This document shows, piece after piece, positions 1 through 8,570 of a DNA stretch of 11,099 nt. The DNA is from Glomus cerebriforme (taxonomy: Eukaryota > Glomeromycota > Glomeromycetes > Glomerales > Glomeraceae). Position 1 is the first letter of the stretch. Every line of letters begins with the position of its first letter. The position numbers were made by a program, and so were the translations under genes. The stretch is taken from the NCBI GenBank assembly GCA_003550305.1, contig QKYT01000382.1, forward strand, positions 37,350-48,448. Reading direction: 5' to 3'. Below the pieces are notes generated by a model, which was given only the letters and a program-made list of their open reading frames with translations, did not search any database and was not told where the DNA came from.

Positions 1-44
1 ATAATTTGGTTATTGATTATTATAGTAATAGTTATTTATTTTTT

Positions 45-610
45 TTTATATTATTCAAATAATCCGATAAAAAAAATTTTTTGATAATCATTTTTGTCAG
101 TTATTTCGTTTTATGAAAAAAAATACTTAGATAATTATAATTTCCAATGGGAAAAATTCTTCGATTATTATTTTATTACAATAAATATAAATTTAATTAT
201 CTTAAAAAAAATCTCTTAATTATTTAAATTATTCGATACAAAAATTCATGATTTTTTTCATTATTCTATTTTTAGCTTAAATTTTTTATGAAAAAAAAAT
301 TATAATTATAATTTCTGATGGAAAAATTCTTTGATTATATTTTTTTTTTATTTGTTACAATAAACAAAAATTCGATTATCTTTAAAAAAAAGGCTATGAT
401 TAATTAATTATTAATAATCGATTATTTTTCTTAATTGTTTAAATCATTTGATACAAAAATTCTTGATCATTTGTGGCATAGTTATTCCATTTTTAGCTTA
501 AAATTTTTTCTGAAAAAAAATCTTAGATAATTATAATTTCCCGATGGAAAAAATTCTTAGATAATGATTATTTTATAACAAAAAACTTTAATCATTTTTT
601 AATTTTTTAA
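45..610. repeat. Three diverged tandem units, period about 171-225 bp
   Basis: Three imperfect copies of one AT-rich unit lie head to tail. The core AATTATAATTTC recurs at 133, 304 and 529, each time followed by a GATGGAAAAATTCTT-like string. The start of the unit (TTAATTATTTAAATTATTCG and variants, then ATACAAAAATTC) recurs near 45, 216 and 431. A TTTTTAGCTTAAA string followed by a run of A sits before the core in copies 2 and 3. The spacings (171 and 215-225 bp) differ because of indels. No open frame crosses the block. It could be a decayed satellite or part of an unidentified transposable element. Confidence 0.6.
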
Positions 611-614
611 AATT

Positions 615-645
615 CCCATCCCACTCCCATCCCACTCCCATCCCA
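615..645. repeat. 11-bp C-rich minisatellite (G-quadruplex motif on the minus strand)
   Basis: The unit CCCATCCCACT is present in two perfect copies (615-625, 626-636) and one partial copy (637-645). This gives six C3 runs separated by only 2 or 3 bases. On the minus strand it reads as six GGG runs with 2-3 nt loops, which fits the standard G-quadruplex pattern. It stands out sharply from the surrounding AT-rich DNA. Confidence 0.85.
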
Positions 646-686
646 TATTTTTGTGAAAGAAAAAAAAAATTAGATAATTACTACCT

Positions 687-711
687 GTGCGGCGGGTGGC
701 AGGGGTGGGAC
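687..711 (+). other. Short G-rich island
   Basis: A 25-bp stretch containing GGCGGGTGGCAGGGGTGGG is G-rich on the + strand, about 40 bp after the C-rich minisatellite. The runs GG, GGG, GG, GGGG and GGG could support a two-tetrad quadruplex. The run that follows (ACAAATTGCCAAGTTCTGG, then GTACTGTACTGTATATATG) is also less AT-biased than its surroundings. It may be the end of a dispersed repeat; its function is unknown. Confidence 0.5.
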
Positions 712-1019
712 AAATTGCCAAGTTCTGGATTGTACTGTACTGTATATATGAAAAGAATTGTATACGTATATACATATATAAAATTTTGTCTTTGATCGAT
801 TTCCTTTTTAGGATGCTGATCTCCCATTTTTAACATTGATTTACTAATTACATAATTTGCCTTTCATTGTCTTTAAATCATGCTTTTCCATTTTTGTATT
901 TTACCGATCAACAAATTTAATAATATTGCCAATAAAAAAGTGACTTTCACTTATTCATAATATAACAATATAAAAGAACCTACTGTAGATCGACAATCCA
1001 AAAAAAATCTAAAATTCTG

Positions 1020-1030
1020 ATTGGTCCAAT
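1020..1030. promoter_or_regulatory. Palindromic double CCAAT box
   Basis: ATTGGTCCAAT is a perfect inverted repeat, two 5-bp CCAAT boxes on opposite strands around a central T. CCAAT is the core of the fungal HAP/NF-Y binding site. It lies about 1 kb upstream of the only intact gene, so any link to that gene is an inference. Such a short AT-containing site may also be chance. Confidence 0.25.
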
Positions 1031-1185
1031 TTTACATGACACAATCATTTTATTCAACGTGTTTTAAAAAAAAGTCTATTTTGTTTTTTTGTTTTAAATA
1101 TTTAAATTAAGGTATTTTTTAAATGAAAATAAATAATAAAGATTTGCAGTTAATTAATGTTAAGAAAAAAAACAAAATAAAAAAA

Positions 1186-1255
1186 TTGGTATGGTCTTAC
1201 GGTCGTTAAATACCACAGTGGCAATTTCGACATAAACTTAGGGATATTGGGTAAG
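1186..1255. other. Structured, less AT-rich block of unknown function
   Basis: This run of about 70 bp is clearly less AT-biased than its flanks. It contains the inverted repeat TGGTAT (1187-1192) / ATACCA (1210-1215) and an overlapping perfect palindrome CCAC-A-GTGG (1213-1221). It ends in GTAAGT, which resembles a splice donor. I find no tRNA (no recognisable A or B box) and no sustained reading frame. It could be part of a dispersed repeat, an untranslated first exon or a small RNA gene. Confidence 0.3.
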
Positions 1256-2027
1256 TTAATAACTTTATTTATTTTTTAGTATAAGATTTTAACCATCTTC
1301 TTCCAGTAATTTTTAATTTTGCAGTTAATTCTTTTTAATTTTTTTTTTTTGTTTCGGTTTTATTCTATTTATTTTATTACTTAAAATATACATGTCTTAG
1401 CCAGACTATACTTTACTTCTTTTACTATTAAAACATAAAATTAANGTAAACTTCTATACGCTATTGGGCATTAGCAGATACAATCAGTAAAATGAAAAAA
1501 AATATTTGTATTTAAAAATTCTTTCATTCATAAAATAAAAATATAAACAAAAAATTATAACAAACAAAAAAGAATCAATATATCCTTACAAGGCAAAATT
1601 TTAAAGCAAATGAAGCAAATGAAGTAAAAAAACTATGAAAGGATTTACCTGAAAATGTCACGAANAATCACGAGATGTTCTAATCTCATTATCTGTTATG
1701 TTCACCTCAGCCTAATGTCGTCATTTCGTCTTTTCAATGACATTTTTTTCATTTTTTTGGATAGTCATTTATAAATAACTATGGTCTGCAGGTACTTTGT
1801 GATCGCAAATTAATTGATTTATAAATGATACATCTTTATATGGGCATCATTTGCGTAAATGTTTATCAACAANAAAAGAGTTGGCGTATNATNAACACAT
1901 TGTCTTACATAGCTTTTCATGATGATCAATACACAGCGCAACATCGCTTTTATTTTTTATTTGCATGAATTTTGTTGTTGAATAAATGACATTTCTATTT
2001 TTTAAATCCTAATTTTATTTTAACAAA
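1256..2027 (+). promoter_or_regulatory. Upstream region and likely promoter of the Sel1-kinase gene
   Basis: No gene is visible here. Near the gene there is a TATAAAT string at 1820-1826, roughly 200 bp before the ATG, and a near-palindrome TAGTCATTTATAAATAACTA at 1762-1781 with one mismatched pair. A small direct repeat (GCAAATGAA, twice, plus variants) lies near 1605-1627. Isolated N calls occur at 1445, 1665, 1873, 1890 and 1893. None of the candidate elements is distinctive enough to fix a transcription start. Confidence 0.3.
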
Positions 2028-5000
2028 ATGTCATCAAATGGTTNTATTAATGATGCTATTGATAATTGTCTAATAGCAGCAGAAAATGGAGATAAAATTG
2101 CGCAATATAATTTAGGTACTTGTTATCTATATGGNATTGGTATTAAGAAAGATGAATNTAAAACNGTTAAATGGTATAAAAGATCCGCTGAACATGAATT
2201 TAGTGATGCACAAAATAGTTTAGGAAATTGCTATAAATTGGGTATAGGTACAGAAAAGAATATAGAACAAGCAATTCATTGGTATCGAAAAGCAGCAGAA
2301 AATGGAAACAATATCTCACAATATAATTTAAGTAGATGCTATCGATATGGAATTGGCGTTGAAAGAGATGAAGTTAAATCATTTGAATGGCATAATAAAT
2401 CAATTGTACAAGAATGTATTAATGCACAAAATAGCTCAATTTATTTGTATCGAAAAGAAGCAGAAAATGGAGATAAATTTTCACAATATAATCTAGGTGT
2501 ATATTATCTATATGGAATTGGGGTTGAAAAAGATGTAGTTAAAGCATTTGAATGGTATAAGAAATCAGCTGAACAAGAATTTAGTGAAGCCCAAAACCAT
2601 CTAGGAGTATGTTATGAAAAGGGTATAGGTACAGAAAAAGATTTAGAAAAGGCATTTTGTTGGTATCAAAANGCAGCAGAAAATGNTAATAAATTTTCAC
2701 AATANAATTTAGNCNGATGTTATCAATATGGAATTGGTATCGAAAAAGATGATGTTAAAGCATTTGAATGNTATAAGAAATCAGCTGAACATGAATTTAG
2801 TGAAGCACAGCACCAACTAGGATTATGTTATGGACAGGGTATAGGTACAAAAAAAGATATAGAAAANGCATTTTGTTGGTATCAAAAAGCAGCAGAAAAT
2901 GGTAATAAATTTTCACAATATAATTTAGGCAGATGTTATCAAGATGGAATTGGTATCGAAAAAGATGAAGTTAAAGCATTTGAATGGTATAAAAAATTAT
3001 CTGAACATGAATTTAGTGATGCACAGCACCAACTAGGATTATGTTATGAACAAGGTATAGGTACAGAAAAAGATATAGAAAAGGCATTTTGTTGGTATCA
3101 AAAAGCAGCAGAAAATGGTAATAAATTGTCACAATATAATTTAGGCAGATGTTATCAAGATGGAATTGGTATTAAAAAAGATAATGTTAAAGCATTTGAA
3201 TGTTATAAGAAGCCAGCTGAACATGAATTTAGTGATGCACAGCACCAATTAGGATTATGTTATGAACAGGGCATAGGTGCAGAAAAAGATATAGAAAAGG
3301 CATTTTGTTGGTATCAAAAAGCAGCAGAAAATGGTAATAAATTGTCACAATATAATTTAGGCAGATGTTATCAATATGGATTTGGTATCAAAAAAGATGA
3401 AGTTAAAGCATTTGAATGGTATAAGAAGTCAGCTGAACAAAAATGTAGTAATGCACAAACCAGACTAGGATTATGTTATGAACACGGTATAGGTACAGAA
3501 AAAGATATAGAAAAGGCAATTTATTGGTATCAAAAATCAGCAAAAAATGGAAGCAAAATTTCACAATATAAGTTAGACAGATGTTATCAAAATGGAATTA
3601 GTATTGAAAAAGATGATGTTAAAGAATTTGAACGGTATAAAAATTCAGCTGAGCAAGGAAATAGGGATGCACAAAATAGGTTAGGATATTTTTATGAACA
3701 GGGTATAAGTACAGAAAAAAATTTAGAAAAGGCATTTTGTTGGTATCAAAAAGCAGCAGAAAACGAAAATAAATTTTCACAATACAATTTAGGCAGATTT
3801 TATCAATATGGAATTGGTATTAAAAAAGATGATGTTGAAGCATTTAAATGGTATAAGAAATCAGCTGAACATGAGTTGAGTGATGCACAAGATATTTTAG
3901 GATATTTGTATAGAGATGGTATAGGTACAGAAAAAGATATAGGGAAAGCAATTTATTGGTATCATAAGGCAGCAGAAAATGGCAATGAAAGTGCCATGTA
4001 TAGTATAGCCATATGTTATCAATATGGATTTGGTATTGTAAAAGATAAAGTTGAAGCATTTGAATGGTATAAAATATCAGCTGAACAAGAACATATTGAA
4101 GCCCAAAATCAACTAGGATTATGCTATGAACAGGGTATAGGTATAGAAAAAGATTTGGAAAAAGCATTTTATTGGTATCANAAAGCAGCAAAAAATGGAA
4201 ATAGGGTTTCACAATATAATTTAGGCAGATGTTATCGATATGGAATGGGTATTAAAAAAGATGAAGTTAAAGCATTTGAATGGTATAAAATATCTGCTGA
4301 AAATAAATTTAGTAATGCACAAAATACTTTAGGAGATTTTTATAGAAGTGGCTTTGGTACGGAACAAGATATCAATAAAGCAATTTATTGGTATCAAGAA
4401 GCTGCAAAAAATGGTAATGAAATTGCAATGAATAGTTTAGGCATGTGTTATCAACATGGAATTGGTATTGAAAAAGATGAGATTAAAGCATTTGAATGGT
4501 TTAAAAAATCAGTTGAACTAGGATATAGTGATGCACAAACCAGTTTAGGGTATTTTTATGAAAATGGTATAAGCACGAAAAAAGATATAGATAAAGCAAT
4601 TCATTTGTATCAAAAAGCAGCAAAGAATGGAAATAAATTTTCACAATATAGATTAGGTGCATGTTATTTATATGGAATTGGTATTAAAAAAGACGAAGTT
4701 AAATCATTTGAATGTTATAAAAAATCAGCTGAACAAGGAGTTAGTCATGCTCAAACTAGTTTAGGATATTTTTATGAAAATGGTATAAATACGGAAAAAG
4801 ATATAGATAAAGCAATTCATTGGTATCAAAAAGCAGCAGAAAATGGNAATNAANTTTCACAATATNATTTAGNNANATNTTATCAATATGGAATTGGNAT
4901 NGANAAAGATGAAGTTAAAGCATTTGAATGGTATAAAAAATCAGCTGAACATGAAGTTAATANAGCATTTGAAATTTATAAAAAATCAGCTGAACATAAA

Positions 5001-8000
5001 TTTTATGATGCACAAGATGTTCTAGGAGATTTTTATAGAAGTGGTATAGGTACAGAAAAAAATTTAGAAAAGGCAATACATTGGTATAAAAAAGCAGCAG
5101 AAAATGATAATAAAAGTGCTATGAATAGTTTAGCCATATGTTATCAACATGGAATTGGCATTGAAAAAGATGAAGTTAAAGCATTTGAATGGTTTAAAAA
5201 ATCAGCTGAACTAGAATATAGTAGTGCACAAACCAGTTTAGGGTATTTTTATGAAAATGGTATAAGAGCGGAAAAAGATTTAGAAAAAGCAATTTATTGG
5301 TATAAAAAAGCAGCAGAAAGTGGTAATAAACTTTCACAATATCATGTAGGTAGATGTTATCAATATGGAATTGGTATTAGAAAAGATGAAGCTGAAGCAC
5401 GTATTTGGTATGAAAAATCAGCTGAACATAAATTTAATGATCCTCAAAATATTTTAGGAGACTTTTATAGAAGTGGTATATGTTTAGAAAAAGATTTAGA
5501 AAAAGCAATTTATTGGTATCAAAAGGCAGCAGAAAATGGCAATAAATTTTCACAATATAATTTAGGCAGATGTTATCAATATGGATTTGGTATCAAAAAA
5601 GATGAAGTTAAAGCATTTGAATGGTATAAGAAATCAGCCGAACATGAATTTAATAAAGCACAGCACCAACTAGGATTATGTTATGAACAAAGTATAGGTA
5701 CAGAAAAAGATATAGAAAAGGCATTTTGTTGGTATCAAAAAGGAGCAAGAAATGGTAATAAATTTTCACAATATAATTTAGGCAAATGTTATCAATATGG
5801 AATTGGTATTGATAAAAATGAAGTTAAAGCATTTGCATGGTATGAAAGATCAGCTGAGGAAGGATATAGTAGTGCACAAACCAGTTTAGGATATTTTTAT
5901 ATGAATGGTATAGGTACAGAAAAAAATTTAGAAAAAGCATTTTATTGGTATAAAAAAGCAGCAGAAAATGGATGTGAACTTTCACAGTATAATTTAGCTA
6001 GATGTTATCAAGATGGAGATTATGTTGAAAGAGATGAATTTAAAGCATTTGAATTGCACAAAAAATTGGCTAAACGAGAACATAGTAATGCACAAAATAG
6101 ATTAGGAAATTTTTATGACAAAGGAATAGGTACGGAAAAAGATTTAGAAAAAGCAACTTACTGGTATCAAAAAGCAGCAAAAAATGGAAATGAATTTTCA
6201 CAATATAATTTAGGTACATGTTATCTATATGGGGATGGTGTTGAAAAAGATGAAGTTAAATCATTCGAATGTTTTAAAAAATCAGCTGAAAAATCTATTA
6301 AAGCACAAAATATTGTAGGACATTTTTATGAAAATGGTATAGGTATAGGTAAAGATTTAGAAAAAGCAAATCATTGGTATAATAAGGCATCAGAAAATGG
6401 AGATAAATCTGCACAATATAATTTAGGTAGATGTTATCAATATGGAATTGGTATTGAACAAGATGAAATTAAGTCATTTGAATGGTATAATAAATCAGCT
6501 GAACAAGGACATATTGATGCACAAAATGAATTAGGAAATTGCTATAAACATGGTATAGGTACAGAAAAAGATTTAAAGATATCATTTTATTGGTATCAAA
6601 AAGCAGCAGAAAATGGGGATAAAGATGCAATGTATAATATAGCTACTTGCTACAAAAATGGTCAAGGAACAGAAAATAATTTAGAAAAAGCCTTTTATTG
6701 GTATCAAAAAGCAGCAGAAAGCAACAAAATTACTTCTGAAAATTCTAATAATATTGAATTATGTAAAGAATGCAAACAACCATATGTTGATTACTATTGG
6801 TGTCAAAAATGTAATGTTAAACGATTTCAGCAAGATTTTTCAAATTGGACNAGTAAAACCGAATTTATTGATAAATTTATTCAAGAAGCACAACTAAATG
6901 CTAAAAATAGTTATGAAGTTTTAGAATGGATACCTTATAATAGACTGACAGATATTCGTTACTATGATAAAGGAGGATTCAGTGAGATTCATAAGGCTAT
7001 CTGGTTAGATGGACCTATTGATAGTTGGAACTTTGATAAACAACAATGGAATAGGTGGAATTCCCAAATAGGTTATGAAATTGTTCTTAAAAATCTTAAT
7101 AACTCATCAAGTTTAAATAATAAATTTTTGAGTGAGGTAAAATTTTATATTATTAAGCTTTGTTAATTTTATTTCTTTTGATAAAAATTAATTAATTTTA
7201 ATCATTTATATAGTGGGAATATCATTACAATTGTCAAAAAAAATCATTTTCAAAATTCATTCAATTCTTCGGAATTACTCAGGATCCAAATACTTTAAAT
7301 TACATGATAGCAATGAGTTATGCAAAAGAAGGAAGTTTAAGAAAATGTTTATCTAATATAGTTAAACTTAAATGGCAATATAAATTACATTTATTGAAAA
7401 ATATTATCTTGGGACTCAAAATAATACATGAGTCTAACCTTATTCATTGTGATCTTCATGATGGTAATATTTTGATATCCGATAATTACGAGACGTATAT
7501 TATTGATTTAGGATTATGTAAACCAATAAATGACATGCATGATTCTGACAAAATTGATAAAATTTTTGGAGTTTTGCCATATATAGCACCTGAAGTATTA
7601 AGAAACAACCCTTATACCCCAGCAAGTGATATATATAGTTTATCAATGATAATGTGGGAATTTACATCAGGTATTCCTCCATTTAATGATAAAGCACATG
7701 ATCATCAACTTAATTTAAACATTTGTGAAGGAGAACGTCCTGAAATTATTGAAAATACCCCAAAGTGCTATATAGAATTGATGAAAAAATGTTGGAATTC
7801 AGATCCTTTTAAAAGACCAACTATTATGGACCTTGAAAATATTATATCTCAGTGGCTTAGAAGTGTTAATGAATATTATAAAACAAATGGATTAGATTAT
7901 TTAGGAGCTGTTATTGATACTTTTATTGATAAACAAATAAGAAATGATGTGATTGAATTTATAATGGCTAATAAATCTGAACAAGCTAATCCTTCTAGTA

Positions 8001-8098
8001 TACAATCTCATCCACAAGCATTTTATACAAGTCGCTCACTTACTGAAATTTTGAATCAAAGAAATTCAGAATGTATTGATTGTATAATTGAAGATTAA
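2028..8098 (+). CDS. Sel1-repeat / TKL-type protein kinase fusion, two exons, about 1997 aa
   Basis: The coding sequence is join(2028-7136, 7214-8098). The start ATG has A at -3 and an in-frame TAA 18 bp upstream. Residues 18-1562 are 44 Sel1 units, alpha-helical repeats that usually scaffold protein complexes. A C-x2-C-x9-C-x2-C element (C1579, C1582, C1592, C1595) follows. The kinase starts near residue 1640: glycine loop KGGFSEI (G1649, G1650), beta-3 lysine K1688 in VLK, alpha-C glutamate E1703, catalytic loop HCDLHDGN (D1783, N1788), DLG (D1801), APE (1828-1830), SDIYS (D1842) and FKRPT (R1904). The catalytic residues are present, so activity is likely, although the HRD arginine is cysteine. 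The tail holds SHPQAFYTSR (1968-1977). No signal peptide or membrane segment is visible, so a cytosolic signalling protein is inferred. Substrate and partners are unknown. If the intron call were wrong, this would be a Sel1 ORF followed by a kinase fragment, but splicing restores a complete kinase. Several N bases leave residues undefined. Confidence 0.85.
2403..2459 (+). repeat. Truncated Sel1 unit 4 (19 aa)
   Basis: This B-type unit keeps its start (a diverged IVQECINAQNS) and its end (YRKE) but lacks about 17 residues from the middle, including the turn and the GTEKD segment. The loss is a multiple of three, so the frame and the A/B order continue unchanged into unit 5. The remaining piece probably cannot form a complete helix pair. 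Confidence 0.75.
4944..4988 (+). repeat. Chimeric Sel1 unit 28 (15 aa, B start and A end)
   Basis: The unit starts like a B unit (AEHEVN) and ends like an A unit (AFEIYKKS), with about 57 residues (171 bp) of a B/A dimer missing between them. Unit 29 is again B type, so alternation is kept. The junction codon contains an N (4963) and the preceding unit 27 (4836-4943) holds a dense cluster of N calls, so the join should be treated as uncertain. Confidence 0.65.
6762..6812 (+). other. CxxC-x9-CxxC element between the Sel1 array and the kinase
   Basis: Four cysteines in two CxxC pairs (C1579/C1582 and C1592/C1595) sit about 50 residues before the glycine loop. They are followed by KRFQQDFSNW and a helical linker. 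The spacing resembles a small zinc ribbon, and similar CxxC pairs precede the kinase domain in related Glomeromycotina kinases as I remember them. Zinc binding is inferred; a short disulphide-free linker is the alternative. Confidence 0.5.
7137..7213 (+). other. 77-bp GT-AG intron, phase 0, within the kinase N-lobe
   Basis: The donor is GAG|GTAAAA and the acceptor ATATAG|TGG. The intron is strongly A/T-rich and contains in-frame stops. Removing it joins FLSE to WEYHYNC and continues in frame through FGITQDPNT to the next kinase segments, giving a complete domain. Its length is not a multiple of three. If it is retained, translation adds nine residues after E1703 and stops at 7164-7166. Several TTAAT strings near 7190 could serve as the branch site. 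The prediction rests on reading frame and domain continuity only. Confidence 0.88.
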
Positions 8099-8124
8099 AT
8101 ATGAGTAATATAGCAAACATTTTA

Positions 8125-8130
8125 AATAAA
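8125..8130 (+). terminator. Candidate polyadenylation signal AATAAA
   Basis: AATAAA begins 27 bp after the TAA stop of the kinase gene and is followed by a T-rich stretch. In DNA this rich in A and T the hexamer occurs often by chance, so it is a candidate only. Other candidates lie further downstream, for example near 8325. Confidence 0.35.
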
Positions 8131-8570
8131 ATGTTAATCTTTATCTGAGTAGTATAAGTTAATTTTGTAAGAATTATTCATTATATTGTATTGATTCTTT
8201 ATTCTATTTTATTTTATTTATTGTTAATTATTATTATTATTATTACATTATTACTGTATATGAAACAAATTTTTAAATTATATCAAACTTTGCTTCATTC
8301 ATGTATAATTAAAGATTTAATTAAATAAAAAAAAACTTAACAGGGATCAAGATTATTTTATATCATATTAAATAAATACTAGTTTAACTCAATTAGAAGT
8401 TGTGTATGATATTGAAATTAATAATGTAATTTATACTATATAAAGGGTATGAAGGATATAAGAATTATCCCAACTCTCAACATAACATGATACCATAAAT
8501 TTTAAGCAATCATCAGGAAATTTTTTTGGGGATATCGCACTTGTCAAGTGAATTCAATGTGGATAAGTAC
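8131..8570. other. Intergenic DNA with (ATT)6 microsatellite, a TATA-like box and a palindrome
   Basis: No gene is visible. The stretch holds a perfect (ATT)6 run at 8227-8244, a TATATAAA string at 8437-8444 that could be a core promoter for the decayed gene downstream, and the perfect palindrome CACTTG-T-CAAGTG at 8538-8550. The palindrome contains E-box-like CANNTG halves. Any regulatory role is speculative. Confidence 0.4.

Larger units (their letters stand above)
2079..6713 (+). repeat. Array of 44 Sel1-like units arranged as 216-bp A/B dimers
   Basis: Residues 18-1562 divide completely into 44 units: 41 of 36 aa, one of 35 aa (unit 41) and two shortened ones (units 4 and 28). Two types alternate. 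A units start AENG, carry SQYNLGRCYQYGIG and end KAFEWYKKS. B units start AEHEF, carry AQHQLGLCYEQGIGTEKD and end KAFCWYQKA. The true period is therefore 72 aa (216 bp). Every unit keeps the Sel1 pattern of small residues and the (Y/F)xxGxG turn with few exceptions. Units 7-14 (2676-3539) are the most alike at DNA level: dimers 9/10 and 11/12 differ at about 15 of 216 positions. In protein, such arrays form a curved superhelix with a large binding surface. Confidence 0.93.

Noticed and set aside
615..645. Telomeric repeat
   Set aside because: The unit is CCCATCCCACT, not the fungal CCCTAA type, and the tract is only 31 bp and internal to the window.
1020..1030. Functional promoter element of the kinase gene
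   Set aside because: The palindrome is real, but it lies about 1 kb from the ATG and no transcription start links it to the gene, so I list it only as a weak regulatory candidate.
1186..1255. tRNA gene
   Set aside because: The block has hairpins and a less AT-rich make-up, but no cloverleaf, no anticodon arm and no B-box sequence can be fitted.
3844..4212. 122-codon open frame on the minus strand within the Sel1 array
   Set aside because: It is antisense to well-formed Sel1 units and its composition (runs of Leu, Tyr, Ile and Phe) is the mirror of the repeat codons. It is a shadow, not a gene.
2079..6713. CRISPR-like or non-coding satellite array
   Set aside because: The 216-bp period is a translated Sel1 repeat with frame kept throughout. 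There are no unique spacers between short identical repeats.
2028..7166. Complete 1712-aa Sel1 protein ending at 7166
   Set aside because: The last nine codons are intronic and the kinase N-lobe would be cut after the alpha-C glutamate. It is kept only as the possible intron-retained form.
7304..8098. Separate 264-aa kinase gene starting at ATG 7304
   Set aside because: This start would lack the glycine loop, beta-3 lysine and alpha-C glutamate. The frame is open back to 7214, where an AG acceptor joins it to the upstream N-lobe.
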